64,000 nt of DNA from Erythrobacter sp. (GCA_029937545.1 JAPYPR010000004.1:1-64000); one strand, 5' to 3'; shown: positions 27,852-37,291, numbered from the stretch's first letter. The notes: a model not told the origin generated them from the letters alone. Program-made: numbers and translations.

Positions 27852-28772
27852 ATGAAAAACCTCCTTCTGGCCGCCGCCCCGCTCGCGCTTATGCTCCAGG
27901 GATGTGCCACCTATGCCGACGACACCGCCGTTGCCTCTACCCCTGTTGCGCCAGCGGGACAGGGCACTGGCGAAGGCCCCGCCCTGTGGAAGGTCGCCGA
28001 CGAGGATACGACCATCTACCTCTTTGGCACCGTCCACGCCCTGCCCGACGGGGTCGAATGGTATAGAGGGCCGATCGAGACTGCGCTCGGTTCCGCCGAT
28101 ACGCTGGTGACCGAGATCCCGGCCGATGCGACAAGCGATCCCGCTTCGCAACAGGCCATTGCGATGCAGGCCATGTTGCCTGAGGGCGAGACCCTTCGCG
28201 GTATCCTGGGTGAAGAGCAATCGGCGAAATACGAAGCTGCGCTCACCGGTTTCGGCCTCCCCGTGAACGCCTTCGACCGGTTCGAGCCGTGGTTCGCCGG
28301 GATGACCATGGCGGTGCTCCCGCTGCTGAAGAACGGCTGGACGGCCGAAAGCGGTGTCGAGAACGTGGTCGAGACCAATGCGGGAGAAGCGGTGGCGCGC
28401 GATGCGCTGGAGACGGTCGAGTACCAGATCGGCGTGTTCGACAATCTTCCGCAAGAAACACAGATCGAGTTTCTCATGAGCACGATCGATAACATCGACC
28501 AGCTCGTCCCCCTGATGGACGAGATGCTGGCCGAATGGGTCGCCGGCGATGCCGATGGCTTGGCCGAGCTTATGAACCGCAGCCTCACCGATCCCGCGCT
28601 TGCGAAGGCCTTGCTCTATGATCGCAACGCCAATTGGGCGGAGTGGATCGACGAGCGGATGGACACGCCGGGCACGGTCTTCATCGCCGTCGGCGCGGGC
28701 CATCTAGCAGGTGAGAAGAGCGTGCAGGATTATCTCGCCGAGCGCGACATCGCGGTAACCCGCATCCAGTAA
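27852..28772 (+). CDS. TraB/GumN family lipoprotein
   Basis: A 306-residue exported protein. The signal peptide ends in a lipobox, LQGC (Cys18), so it is probably an envelope lipoprotein. The TraB/GumN signature appears as LWKVADEDTTIYLFGTVHAL, ending in the conserved GTVHALP, and the C-terminal VGAGHLAGEKSV. The fold is related to the Tiki/EreA group, in which some members are metal-dependent proteases or esterases. The activity in bacteria is uncertain. The next gene is a paralogue in tandem. Confidence 0.87.
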   Translation: MKNLLLAAAPLALMLQGCATYADDTAVASTPVAPAGQGTGEGPALWKVADEDTTIYLFGTVHALPDGVEWYRGPIETALGSADTLVTEIPADATSDPASQQAIAMQAMLPEGETLRGILGEEQSAKYEAALTGFGLPVNAFDRFEPWFAGMTMAVLPLLKNGWTAESGVENVVETNAGEAVARDALETVEYQIGVFDNLPQETQIEFLMSTIDNIDQLVPLMDEMLAEWVAGDADGLAELMNRSLTDPALAKALLYDRNANWAEWIDERMDTPGTVFIAVGAGHLAGEKSVQDYLAERDIAVTRIQ

Positions 28773-28841
28773 GCTACTCCGCGCGGGGGCACATGTGGCG
28801 TGCCCCTTGCGCGGTCCGGCAGTTTCGGCTGGAAGACCAGC

Positions 28842-29723
28842 ATGTTGAAACGACTTGCCTTCGGCTTTGCCGCTCTCGCGCTTGCGACGGCTTGTGGGGA
28901 GCGAGCCGCGCAGCCACCCGAGCAGGCGACTTACCCCGCGCTATGGGAAATCGCGCGGGAGGACGGTGCCGTCGAAGGCTGGCTGTTCGGTACGGTCCAT
29001 GCCCTTCCGGACGATATTGCCTGGCGCTCCCCGCAGCTCGAACAGGTGATCGCAGATGCCGACATGCTCGTGGTCGAGGTCGGGGACCTTGGCGATGGGG
29101 CGAAACTGTCCGCCCTGTTCGAGGAACTGGCCTTCGACCGGCCCGAGGGTCCGATCCGCACCCGCATCCGCGAGGATCTGCGCGACGAATTCGACGAGCT
29201 GCTGGTGAAAGCCAAGGTCCGCCGCAGCTATTTCGATCCGATGGAGAGCTGGGCCGCCGCACTCGCCCTCGCCCAGGTCGCTCAGGAAGGGCAGTCGGAG
29301 AACGGGGCCGACCGTGCGCTGATCGAAGCGTTCGACGGCCGCGACCTGATCGAACTTGAGGGGGCCCGCTCGCAATTGGCGATGTTCGACAGCCTGCCCC
29401 GCGCGGAACAACGCGACCTGCTCAACGCAGTGCTGGAAGAGGCTGCCACGCACGGACGCGATCCCAGACGCCTCTCCCGCTTGTGGCGTGAAGGCGATAC
29501 TGACGAACTGCAGCGCCTCACACAGAGCGGGATGCTGGCCGACCCGGAACTGCGCCAGGCCCTGCTCATCGACCGGAATATCGTCTGGGCTACGCGGATT
29601 GAAAACCTACTGTCCGCCAGCGACCAACCGCTGATCGCCGTGGGTGCAGGGCATCTGCTCGGTGACGACGGCCTGCCTGCGCTGCTACGGGCGAGCGGAT
29701 ATGTCGTGACCCGGGTCGAATAG
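28842..29723 (+). CDS. TraB/GumN family lipoprotein, tandem paralogue
   Basis: A 293-residue protein with a short signal peptide and lipobox LATAC (Cys17). It carries the same signature as its neighbour, LFGTVHALP and AVGAGHLLGDDGL, but the two share only moderate overall identity, indicating an old duplication. ATG 28842 (MLKRLAFGF) is chosen over an upstream ATG that adds residues without signal-peptide character. Together with the preceding gene it may form a two-gene unit; rplY follows after 125 bases. Confidence 0.86.
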   Translation: MLKRLAFGFAALALATACGERAAQPPEQATYPALWEIAREDGAVEGWLFGTVHALPDDIAWRSPQLEQVIADADMLVVEVGDLGDGAKLSALFEELAFDRPEGPIRTRIREDLRDEFDELLVKAKVRRSYFDPMESWAAALALAQVAQEGQSENGADRALIEAFDGRDLIELEGARSQLAMFDSLPRAEQRDLLNAVLEEAATHGRDPRRLSRLWREGDTDELQRLTQSGMLADPELRQALLIDRNIVWATRIENLLSASDQPLIAVGAGHLLGDDGLPALLRASGYVVTRVE

Positions 29724-29848
29724 TCCGACCCGGCCAAATCGCTTGCGTTTCGCGCCGGACCTGCTAGGCGCGCGCCCTTCGGCACCATGGTCATCCCTGG
29801 AGGCGTGGTGGGACCGAACATTCAAAATGCATTCGAAAGGTATGTGCA

Positions 29849-30547
29849 ATGAGCGACGCTCTGACCCTGCCGGCCGAGGCGCGCGAACGGGCTGGCAAGG
29901 GAGCCTCCCGTCAACTTCGCCGCGAAGGCCGTGTTCCCGCCGTTATCTATGGCGGCAAGGAAGAACCCACCCTGATCCACGTGGAAGCGAAGGAGCTGGT
30001 CCGCCAGCTCGGAACCGGCCACTTCATGAACTCGATCGTGGAGATCGAGCTCGACGGCAAAAAGGTCCGCACGCTTCCCAAGGACGTCGCCCTGCACCCG
30101 GTCAACGACCGTCCCGAGCATGTCGATTTCTTCCGTCTCGCGAAGGGCGGCAAGATCGAAGTGAACGTGCCCGTGGTGTTCAAGAACGAAGAAGCATCGC
30201 CCGGCCTCAAGAAGGGCGGCGTGCTCAACGTCGTTCGTCACGAGCTCGAGCTGGTGTGCGATAACGACAAGATCCCAGGCGAGATCGAGATCGACGTCAC
30301 CGGCAAGGAAGTCGGCGATTCGATCCATATCAGCGAAGTGCAGCTGCCCGAAGGTAGCGAAAGTGCGATCACCGATCGCGACTTCACCATCGCAACGCTG
30401 GTCGCCCCGTCCGCCCTCAAGAAGAGCGAAGGCGCCGAAGGCGAGGAAGGTCAGACCGGCGAAGGCATGGAGCCGGGCGAAACCGCTGCTACCGAGCAGG
30501 GTCCGGACGACGACGCCGCAGACGAGCAGGAAGCGAAGAGCGAATAA
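29849..30547 (+). CDS. rplY: 50S ribosomal protein L25/Ctc
   Basis: A 232-residue long-form L25 (Ctc type) that binds 5S rRNA. The N-terminal L25 domain ([25 protein letters not shown]) is followed by the beta-barrel TL5-like domain with [19 protein letters not shown] and an acidic, low-complexity tail of about 40 residues. The order rplY-pth is typical of alphaproteobacteria. A GAAAGG ribosome-binding sequence precedes the ATG, and a hairpin terminator lies just after the gene. Confidence 0.95.
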   Translation: MSDALTLPAEARERAGKGASRQLRREGRVPAVIYGGKEEPTLIHVEAKELVRQLGTGHFMNSIVEIELDGKKVRTLPKDVALHPVNDRPEHVDFFRLAKGGKIEVNVPVVFKNEEASPGLKKGGVLNVVRHELELVCDNDKIPGEIEIDVTGKEVGDSIHISEVQLPEGSESAITDRDFTIATLVAPSALKKSEGAEGEEGQTGEGMEPGETAATEQGPDDDAADEQEAKSE

Positions 30548-30578
30548 TACGCTCCGCATCCAGCTACGAAACACGAAG

Positions 30579-30602
30579 CGCCGGTCCAGCAATGGGCCGG
30601 CG
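30579..30602 (+). terminator. terminator after rplY
   Basis: CGCCGGTCC and GGGCCGGCG pair with one wobble around AGCAAT and are followed by TTTTGCTTTT. It lies 36 bases before the pth start, so pth may be partly uncoupled from rplY. Confidence 0.78.
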
Positions 30603-30638
30603 TTTTGCTTTTGGGCAACACGAAGCTAGAGGGCGCTC

Positions 30639-31208
30639 ATGCAAATCTGGACTGGCCTTGGAAATCCCGGATCCAAATACGCCCTGCACCGGCACAATGT
30701 CGGCTTCATGGTGTGCGATGTGCTGGCCGAAATCCACGGGTTCGGGCCGGTGCAGAAGAAGTTTTCCGGGTGGACGCAGGAAGGCCGCATCGGCGGCGAG
30801 AAGATCCTGCTGCTGAAACCGGCCACCTTCATGAACGAAAGCGGCCGCGCCGTGAGCGAGGCTCTGCGCTTCTACAAGCTGGAACCCGAGGCGCTTACCG
30901 TCTTCCATGACGAACTGGACCTGGCCCCGTTCAAGGTGAAAGTGCGGGACGGCGGCGGTCTTGCGGGCCATAACGGGCTGCGCTCGATCAACCAGCATCT
31001 CGGCCCCGATTTTCGCAGGGTTCGCATCGGGATCGGTCATCCCGGCAGCAAGGACCGGGTGACCGGCCATGTGCTGGGCAACTATGCCAAGGCCGAGATG
31101 GACCCCCTTGCCGACATGCTCGCCGCGATTGCCGCGGAAGCAGGCTGGCTGGCCGCAGGGGACAATGCCCGGTTCATGAGCGATTTCGCGATGCGAATGC
31201 AGTCCTGA
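30639..31208 (+). CDS. pth: peptidyl-tRNA hydrolase
   Basis: A 189-residue hydrolase releasing peptides from prematurely dropped peptidyl-tRNA. The substrate Asn is in GLGNPGSKY (Asn9), the catalytic His is His19 in HRHNVGF, and the partner Asp is in FHDELDLAP near residue 92. Further family blocks are KPATFMNESG and GGGLAGHNGLRSI. Length is normal. The gene follows rplY after a terminator-like hairpin. Confidence 0.97.
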   Translation: MQIWTGLGNPGSKYALHRHNVGFMVCDVLAEIHGFGPVQKKFSGWTQEGRIGGEKILLLKPATFMNESGRAVSEALRFYKLEPEALTVFHDELDLAPFKVKVRDGGGLAGHNGLRSINQHLGPDFRRVRIGIGHPGSKDRVTGHVLGNYAKAEMDPLADMLAAIAAEAGWLAAGDNARFMSDFAMRMQS

Positions 31209-31349
31209 GCAGGCAGCGCGACGCCTTGAATAGTGAATCTGACGCAGTGTGTTCCCTAATGAGACAGGCGCGTCGTCCTGCTGGCATTGTCGCATCGCTC
31301 CTGCCACTCCGACACAATCAATCAGGCCGGAACCGAGACGGGGGCTACC

Positions 31350-32084
31350 GTGAACTTGAAACGACTTTTCCTTAGGGCACTTGCTATTGTCGGTGTGGCA
31401 ACCGCCGCGCCGGCAGCTGCAGAGCCGATCCTGCTCGACGCCGGCTCGGTCGGCGAAAGCTTCACCATCAGCTTCGACGGTTTCGTCGATGGCGGCTCCT
31501 CGATCGACGGCCTCGGCTCCGAGCTTACGCTCACGCTGACCGGTATCGAGAACGGCGTCTACGCTTTCGATTACACGATGACGAACACCGGCGCGGACGG
31601 CGACGGCGTCGGCTCGCGCGTGTCGGGCTTCGCCTTCAACACCGATCCGGACATCGATTCGGCCACCAGCACCGGCACTTACGGTTACACGAACACCGAT
31701 TCGAACTATCCGAACGGCATCGGCACGGTGGACGTGTGCTTCCAGGCGCGGCGCACCGGCAGCTGTGCCGGCGGCGGTTCGGGCGGTGTTTTCGACGGCG
31801 ATAGCGGAAGCGGCACTTTGAGCCTCGATTTCGGGGGGTCTGCTCCGGCTTCGCTTACTCTCGACGATTTCTTCGTTCGCTATCAGTCGGTCACGGGAGT
31901 GCATGGCGTTGGTTCGGCCAGCGGTCGCCAGACCTCGACTAGCACCGGCGGCACGACAAGCGGCACCGATGTTCCGGAACCGGGCATGATGCTGCTCTTC
32001 GGCCTCGCAGTCCTCGGGCTTGCGATCGGCACCCGCCGTCGCCGCTCGCTGGCGGCGGCTCCGGCCCGGCTTGCCTACGCCTGA
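31350..32084 (+). CDS. PEP-CTERM protein, cistern family
   Basis: A 244-residue exported protein: signal peptide (LFLRALAIVGVATAAPAAA), a beta-rich body with repeated Gly/Ser/Thr/Asp, and a C-terminal sorting signal VPEPGMMLLFGLAVLGLAIG followed by an Arg-rich tail. PEP-CTERM proteins are cut by an exosortase and usually delivered to the surface with exopolysaccharide. The body resembles the cistern family (TNTG.. SRVSGFAFNTDP). GTG 31350 with GGGGG five bases upstream is chosen since the longer frame has no signal peptide at its start. No exosortase is in the window. A hairpin terminator follows. Confidence 0.78.
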   Translation: MNLKRLFLRALAIVGVATAAPAAAEPILLDAGSVGESFTISFDGFVDGGSSIDGLGSELTLTLTGIENGVYAFDYTMTNTGADGDGVGSRVSGFAFNTDPDIDSATSTGTYGYTNTDSNYPNGIGTVDVCFQARRTGSCAGGGSGGVFDGDSGSGTLSLDFGGSAPASLTLDDFFVRYQSVTGVHGVGSASGRQTSTSTGGTTSGTDVPEPGMMLLFGLAVLGLAIGTRRRRSLAAAPARLAYA

Positions 32085-32108
32085 TAGATTAGTCTCCTGA
32101 CTGACGGA

Positions 32109-32142
32109 AAACGGCGCGAGACCAATGGGTCCCGCGCCGTTT
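32109..32142. terminator. terminator between PEP-CTERM and TPR genes
   Basis: Two 15-base arms, 32109-32123 and 32128-32142, beginning AAACGGCGCG, pair with a single mismatch around AATG. T-rich flanks occur on both sides, so it can serve both convergent genes. Confidence 0.72.
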
Positions 32143-32188
32143 CTGTGTCTGGTGCCAAAATAGTCGAGATCGACCGGTAGGAAGGGAT

Positions 32189-33712
32189 CTAACCCTTTGT
32201 GGCTTCGGTCAGATGCCGCTGGATCGTCGCATTGTCGGGATCGAGCTTCGCCGCCCGGCGCAACATTTCAAGGCCCCGCGCCCTCGACCCGTTCTGAACC
32301 AGCAACCAGCCGGCGGTGTCGAGGATCGATGCATTGTCCGGCTCGAGCTTGGCCGCGCGCAGGGCCATCTCGAGCGCCTGTTCTTCCTTGCCGAGCTTCT
32401 CTTTCGCGAAGGCCAAGTTGTTGAGGACCATCGCATTGTCGGACCGCGTGCGCGACAGGATGCTTTCGTATCGCGTTTCCGCATCGCGCCATTGCCGGTT
32501 GCGCAGCGCCTGGTCCGCCTTTGCCAATTCGCCCCCGACCCATTCTGCCGAGGGCATCTCGGCGCGGCGCTCGAATTCATTGGCGGAATCACTTCCCGCG
32601 CGTTCTGCCGCACGGGCGGCGAGGCGCAATTCGGCAGGCGTCGCATCGGCTCGGCTCGCCAGCGGGCGGATCGTGCCCAGGGCGGCGCCCGCGTCACCAC
32701 TGTGAAACTGCGCGCGCGCGACGAGCCGACGCAGCGGGCGCGAATTCGGCTGTCGGCTAAGCTCCGGCTCCAGCACGCCGAGCGCCAGCGAGGGCTGGTC
32801 GATCTCGATCAGCGATTCGCCGTAGATCGCGGGCAATCCCGCAGCAGACCGCAGATCGTTTTCGTAAGGCTGCAGGATCTTCCGGACCGCCTGCCATTCA
32901 CCCTCGCCCGCAGCGATCCGGGCTTGGAGGAAAGCGACCGAGCGATCCTCGGGCGCCTCGCGCGCCAGATCGTCGGCGATAGCGGACGCTTCATCGAACC
33001 GGTCGAGACGAGCAAGCATTTGCGCCTTGCCCAATCGGCCGTCGAAATTGTCGGGATGCAATTCGAGCGCGCGGTCATAGGCCATTAGCGCGCCGCTCAG
33101 GTTGTTGCGGTTTTCCCTGACGAGGCCTTGGACCAGATGCGCTTCGACCAGTTGCGGATCGATTTCGATCGCCCGCACGACCAGCTCTTCTGCCTTGTCG
33201 CCCTCTCCATTCGCCAAGGCGAAGCGTCCATAGGCCGCCAGCAGGCGCGGATCGGGCTCCTCACGGGCGGCACCCGTGGCGAAGGCTTCTGCCGCCTCGT
33301 CAAACTTGTCCTGGCCGATGTAGGCCAACGCGCGAATGCGGTCGGCGGACCCTGTTTCGATGTCGGCCACGCCCACGAGCGCTTCGTCGAAACGCCCTCG
33401 CAAAATGTCCGATTCGGCACGCACGATGGCGACGCGAGGCTGCGAGGCAAACTCCGCAGGAAGAGCATCGAGCGACGAAGCTGCCCCCTCCCCGTCTCCC
33501 AGCGCCAGTTGCGCCCGCGCAAGGAGCAGCCGCATTTCGTGATCGCCCGCCTGTTCCTTTAGCCCGGCAATCAGCGAAATACGCGCCGCACGAAAGTCGT
33601 TCGCGGCGAAGGCTTCCTCGGCAGTGGCGAAACGCGTGGCGGGATCGGGCGAACACGCGGCAAGCGCCGCGGCCAGCACGAGGGTCGATGCGAAATGGCG
33701 TTTTCCGAACAT
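32189..33712 (-). CDS. TPR-repeat lipoprotein
   Basis: A 507-residue envelope lipoprotein (lipobox LAAC, Cys20) built from about a dozen tetratricopeptide repeats. The best are YDRALELHPDNFDGRLGKA and LRRAAKLDPDNATIQRHL near the C-terminus. TPR lipoproteins act as scaffolds. The PEP-CTERM-associated PrsT family has the same design but is usually near 900 residues, so this could be a short relative, supported by the convergent PEP-CTERM gene. Start ATG 33712 gives the signal peptide; 22 upstream codons are excluded. It diverges from the SDR gene. Confidence 0.8.
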   Translation of the reverse strand: MFGKRHFASTLVLAAALAACSPDPATRFATAEEAFAANDFRAARISLIAGLKEQAGDHEMRLLLARAQLALGDGEGAASSLDALPAEFASQPRVAIVRAESDILRGRFDEALVGVADIETGSADRIRALAYIGQDKFDEAAEAFATGAAREEPDPRLLAAYGRFALANGEGDKAEELVVRAIEIDPQLVEAHLVQGLVRENRNNLSGALMAYDRALELHPDNFDGRLGKAQMLARLDRFDEASAIADDLAREAPEDRSVAFLQARIAAGEGEWQAVRKILQPYENDLRSAAGLPAIYGESLIEIDQPSLALGVLEPELSRQPNSRPLRRLVARAQFHSGDAGAALGTIRPLASRADATPAELRLAARAAERAGSDSANEFERRAEMPSAEWVGGELAKADQALRNRQWRDAETRYESILSRTRSDNAMVLNNLAFAKEKLGKEEQALEMALRAAKLEPDNASILDTAGWLLVQNGSRARGLEMLRRAAKLDPDNATIQRHLTEATKG

Positions 33713-33823
33713 GATCCCCCGATTAGCAAGATTGCCTGAAATCTTCGTGAAATTTTCGCATCGGCGAACCCCTGTCAATCCGCAGCGCCGGTGCTAGGTT
33801 GCCGGCGTTTCAGGAGACAGACC

Positions 33824-34819
33824 ATGCCCAGCATCGATCGCCGCACCCTTCTTGCCGGAGCCGCCGCCACGGGAGTAGCCGTCGTAGGAGCGCGCGCCGC
33901 GCTGGCCGACACCACACCGGTACCCGCCAGCCTAGCGGGCAAGAGCATCCTCATCACCGGCTGCTCTTCGGGCTTCGGCCGCCTGATGGCCGAGGATTAC
34001 GCGCGCAAGGGCGCGAAGGTCTTCGCCACCATGCGCAATTTGCCGCGTCCCGAGGCCGCTGAATTGCGCGCCCTGGCCGAAGCAGACGATCTGGACCTCC
34101 ACATCATCGAGATCGACGTGACCGACGATGCCCAAGTGGCTACCGGTGTTGCAGAGGCGGAGCGGATCGCGGGTGGCGCGATGGATGTGCTGGTCAACAA
34201 TGCGGGCATCGGGATTTCCTCACCCGTCGAGGTGCAGGACATGGAAGCCACGCAGCTGATTTTCGACACCAATGTCTTCGGCTGCCACCGCATGGCCCGC
34301 GCCGTCCTCCCCGGCATGCGCGAGCGCGGCTCGGGATTGATCGTGCCGATTTCCAGCCAGCTCGGCCGGGTCATCGTGCCGAACGCGGGTCACTACTCCG
34401 CGACGAAGTTCGCGCTGGAGGCGATGAGCGAGCAGCTGGCTTACGAGCTGGTACCGCATGGCATCGAAGTGGCGATCATCGAGCCCGGCGGCTATCCGAC
34501 CAAAGTCTGGGTGAACCGCAACATCTATTCGGCCCAGCTCAAGGAACGCGCCGAGGACATTCACACCAGCGGCTATCCGCAGGTGGTCGCGCGTATGGGA
34601 GAAGAAGACGGCTCCACCCGCAACGCGGATCCGATGGATGTGCCCAATGCCATTGCCGCGATCATCGCCATGCCGCCGGGCACCCGCCCGCTCCGCACGC
34701 CGGTCCATCCCGGTCCGAAGCCCCAGATCCCGATCAACGAGGTAACCGCGAAGGTGCAGGTCGGCTGGCTCGGCGAGAGCGGTTACGGCCCCTGGATCAA
34801 GGCCGTCCATAACGTCTGA
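33824..34819 (+). CDS. SDR oxidoreductase with Tat-like signal
   Basis: A 331-residue short-chain dehydrogenase. The Rossmann motif TGCSSGFG, NNAG, catalytic Ser in PISSQLG and YSATK are all present, so it should be an active NAD(P)-dependent oxidoreductase. Unusually, it starts with a twin-arginine-type leader: SIDRRTLLAGAAATGVAVVG followed by an Ala-rich cleavage region, implying export. Folded NAD-binding enzymes do use the Tat route in other families. ATG 33824 is used; eleven upstream codons would move the Arg pair inward. Substrate unknown. Its promoter region is shared with the divergent TPR lipoprotein. Confidence 0.85.
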   Translation: MPSIDRRTLLAGAAATGVAVVGARAALADTTPVPASLAGKSILITGCSSGFGRLMAEDYARKGAKVFATMRNLPRPEAAELRALAEADDLDLHIIEIDVTDDAQVATGVAEAERIAGGAMDVLVNNAGIGISSPVEVQDMEATQLIFDTNVFGCHRMARAVLPGMRERGSGLIVPISSQLGRVIVPNAGHYSATKFALEAMSEQLAYELVPHGIEVAIIEPGGYPTKVWVNRNIYSAQLKERAEDIHTSGYPQVVARMGEEDGSTRNADPMDVPNAIAAIIAMPPGTRPLRTPVHPGPKPQIPINEVTAKVQVGWLGESGYGPWIKAVHNV

Positions 34820-34884
34820 CGCTCTGGCATTCCTGCGGCGGCGGCGCTAAGGGCGCGGCCAAACCTAGTTTTCCGGAGTCATCA

Positions 34885-35985
34885 ATGGGTTTCCGCTGTG
34901 GGATCGTCGGCCTGCCGAATGTCGGCAAGTCCACCCTTTTCAACGCCCTTACCGAAACGCAGGCCGCGCAGGCTGCGAACTATCCCTTCTGCACGATCGA
35001 GCCAAATGTCGGCCAGGTCGCGGTGCCGGACGAGCGGCTGGACAAGATTGCGGGCATCGCGAAATCGGCCAAGGTCGTGCCGACCCAGCTGGCCTTCGTC
35101 GATATCGCCGGCCTTGTGAAAGGCGCGAGCCAGGGCGAAGGGCTCGGTAACCAGTTCCTCGGCAATATCCGCGAGGTGGATGCCATCGTCCACGTGCTGC
35201 GCTGCTTCGAGGATGACGACATCCAGCACGTCTCGAACAAGGTCGATCCGATCGCCGATGCCGAAGTGGTCGAGACCGAGCTGATGCTGTCCGACCTCGA
35301 AAGCCTGGAGAAGCGCGTGCCCGCAGCGGCCAAGCGCGCAACGGGCGGGGACAAGGAAGCGAAGATCATGGCCAGCGTGCTTGGCCAGGCGCTCGATCTG
35401 CTGCGCGACGGCAAACCGGCGCGCCTCACCCAGCCCAAGGACGATGAAGAAGCGCGCATGTTCCGCCAGGCGCAGCTGCTGACTGCGAAGCCGGTGCTCT
35501 ATGTCTGCAATGTCGCCGAAGAGGACGCGGCCAAGGGCAATGCCTTGTCCGACCTCGTGTTCGAAAAGGCCAAGGCAGAAGGCGCCGAAGCTGTCGTCGT
35601 GTCCGCTGCCATCGAGAGCGAGCTGGTCGCCATGCCGCAGGAAGACCGTACGGAATATCTCGCCGAGCTGGGTCTTGACGAGTCCGGCCTTAGCCGTGTC
35701 ATTCGCGCTGGCTACAAGCTGCTCGGCCTCAAGACCTTCTTCACTGCGGGCCCCAAGGAATCGCGCGCGTGGACCTTTCCCGACGGCGCGAAGGCGCCGC
35801 AGGCGGCGGGCGAAATCCACACCGATTTCGAGCGCGGGTTTATTCGCGCCGAAACAATTGCCTACGATGACTACGTCGCTCTCGGCGGCGAAAGCGGTGC
35901 CAAGGAAGCAGGCAAACTTCGCCAAGAAGGCAAGGAATATATCGTTCAGGATGGCGACGTGATGCTGTTCAAGTTCAACGTCTGA
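34885..35985 (+). CDS. ychF: redox-regulated ATPase YchF
   Basis: A 366-residue Obg-family P-loop NTPase. The P-loop is GLPNVGKST (residues 9-17), followed by LVKGASQGEGLGNQFL and a C-terminal TGS domain (about 280-366, ending QDGDVMLFKFNV). YchF/OLA1 proteins prefer ATP over GTP and affect ribosome function and oxidative stress responses. GGAG precedes the ATG. The ENPP-like gene starts ten bases after its stop with its own GGTGA ribosome-binding sequence, so the two are probably in one operon. Confidence 0.96.
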   Translation: MGFRCGIVGLPNVGKSTLFNALTETQAAQAANYPFCTIEPNVGQVAVPDERLDKIAGIAKSAKVVPTQLAFVDIAGLVKGASQGEGLGNQFLGNIREVDAIVHVLRCFEDDDIQHVSNKVDPIADAEVVETELMLSDLESLEKRVPAAAKRATGGDKEAKIMASVLGQALDLLRDGKPARLTQPKDDEEARMFRQAQLLTAKPVLYVCNVAEEDAAKGNALSDLVFEKAKAEGAEAVVVSAAIESELVAMPQEDRTEYLAELGLDESGLSRVIRAGYKLLGLKTFFTAGPKESRAWTFPDGAKAPQAAGEIHTDFERGFIRAETIAYDDYVALGGESGAKEAGKLRQEGKEYIVQDGDVMLFKFNV

Positions 35986-35995
35986 GGTGAAAGCC

Positions 35996-37261
35996 ATGAA
36001 CCGGATTGCCGCCGCACTGGCGTTAGGTTTTGCCGCCACGCTGGGCGGCTGTGCGACCAATGCCGATGCTCCGCCGGTTGTCACAGCGGAGGTGGAGCAG
36101 CGCGAGCCGGTCACCATTCTGATCTCCATCGACGGCTTCCACCCGGACTATCTCTATCGCGGGCTCACGCCGACCCTGTCCGGCCTCGCCGAAAATGGCG
36201 CGACAGCATCGATGCAGTCGTCTTTTCCTACCAAGACCTTCCCCAATCACTGGACGCTGGTCACCGGGCTGGTGCCCGATCACCACGGCATCACCGCCAA
36301 CCGGATGGAAGACCCCGAGCGGCCGGATGAGGCCTTCGGCATGTCGAATGTCGATCCATGGTGGTGGGCCGATGCGCGGCCGATCTGGGTCGATGCCGAA
36401 GAGGCCGGTATCCGCAGCGCGGCGATGTTCTGGCCAGGCTCTGCCGTGCCTTGGGGTGGCACGGCGAAGCGTTTCGGCCCGGTGGACGACGGGGTACTGC
36501 CGAGCGACTGGCAGGCCTTCAGCATGCAGGTCGGCAATACGCAGCGCGTCAACAGCGTGCTGGATTGGCTGCGTCGTCCGGCGGATATCCGCCCGGAGTT
36601 CGTGACGCTCTATTTCGACACCATCGATACCGCCGGCCACGATGTCGGCCCGCAAGGCGAAGAGCTCGATGTCGCCTTGCGCGAAATCGACCGGCACATT
36701 GCCGATCTGGTCGCGGGCCTGGAGCAACTGGCGCAGCCGACAAACCTTGTCATCGTGTCCGACCACGGCATGGCACCAACCGGCTCGGAGCGGATGATCG
36801 GGCTCGACACGATCGTCGATCCCTCGCTCTATCGCCTCGTCGAGGGCGGTGCCTATGCCACCTTCGAGCCGACCGACGGCAACCGCGCCGCGTTCGAGAC
36901 GGCTATCCTCGCCGAACACGAGAACATGGAATGCTGGCGCAAGGAGAACATTCCGACGCGGTTCGAGTACGGCACGCATCGCCGAATCCCGCCGTATTTC
37001 TGCCTTGCGGAAACGGGCTGGACGATTGCGCCGACCGTATCCGACAATAAATGGTCGGGCGGGTCGCACGGATACGATCCCGCCGCGCCGGAAATGGCAT
37101 CGCTCTTCATCGCGCATGGTCCGGCCTTTCGCACCGGGGTCGCCCTGCCCTCGTTCCGGAACACATCGGTAGAGCCGCTACTGCGCGAGCTGATCGGCCT
37201 GCCTCCCCGCAGCCGGACCGACGGATCGCTCGATCCCCTGCGGCCTGCCCTCGACCGATAG
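35996..37261 (+). CDS. ENPP-like phosphodiesterase lipoprotein
   Basis: A 421-residue envelope lipoprotein (lipobox LGGC, Cys19) of the alkaline-phosphatase superfamily, ENPP type. Metal and nucleophile sites are visible: Asp46 in ISIDGFHPDY, nucleophile Thr81 in FPTKTFPNHW, FDTIDTAGHDVGP, SDHGM and SHGYDP. Such enzymes hydrolyse nucleotide pyrophosphate or phosphodiester bonds outside the inner membrane, supplying phosphate or nucleosides. ATG 35996 is preferred to GTG 35987 because GGTGA is correctly placed before it. It is in an apparent operon with ychF, though no functional link is known. Confidence 0.9.
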   Translation: MNRIAAALALGFAATLGGCATNADAPPVVTAEVEQREPVTILISIDGFHPDYLYRGLTPTLSGLAENGATASMQSSFPTKTFPNHWTLVTGLVPDHHGITANRMEDPERPDEAFGMSNVDPWWWADARPIWVDAEEAGIRSAAMFWPGSAVPWGGTAKRFGPVDDGVLPSDWQAFSMQVGNTQRVNSVLDWLRRPADIRPEFVTLYFDTIDTAGHDVGPQGEELDVALREIDRHIADLVAGLEQLAQPTNLVIVSDHGMAPTGSERMIGLDTIVDPSLYRLVEGGAYATFEPTDGNRAAFETAILAEHENMECWRKENIPTRFEYGTHRRIPPYFCLAETGWTIAPTVSDNKWSGGSHGYDPAAPEMASLFIAHGPAFRTGVALPSFRNTSVEPLLRELIGLPPRSRTDGSLDPLRPALDR

Positions 37262-37265
37262 TTAT

Positions 37266-37291
37266 GGAACGGATTTCGACTGCGCCACGTT
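37266..37291 (+). promoter_or_regulatory. EcfG-type stress promoter before DUF1206 gene
   Basis: GGAAC (37266-37270), 17 bases, CGTT (37288-37291) matches the general stress sigma factor EcfG consensus of alphaproteobacteria and ends 28 bases before the DUF1206 start codon. Confidence 0.65.
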
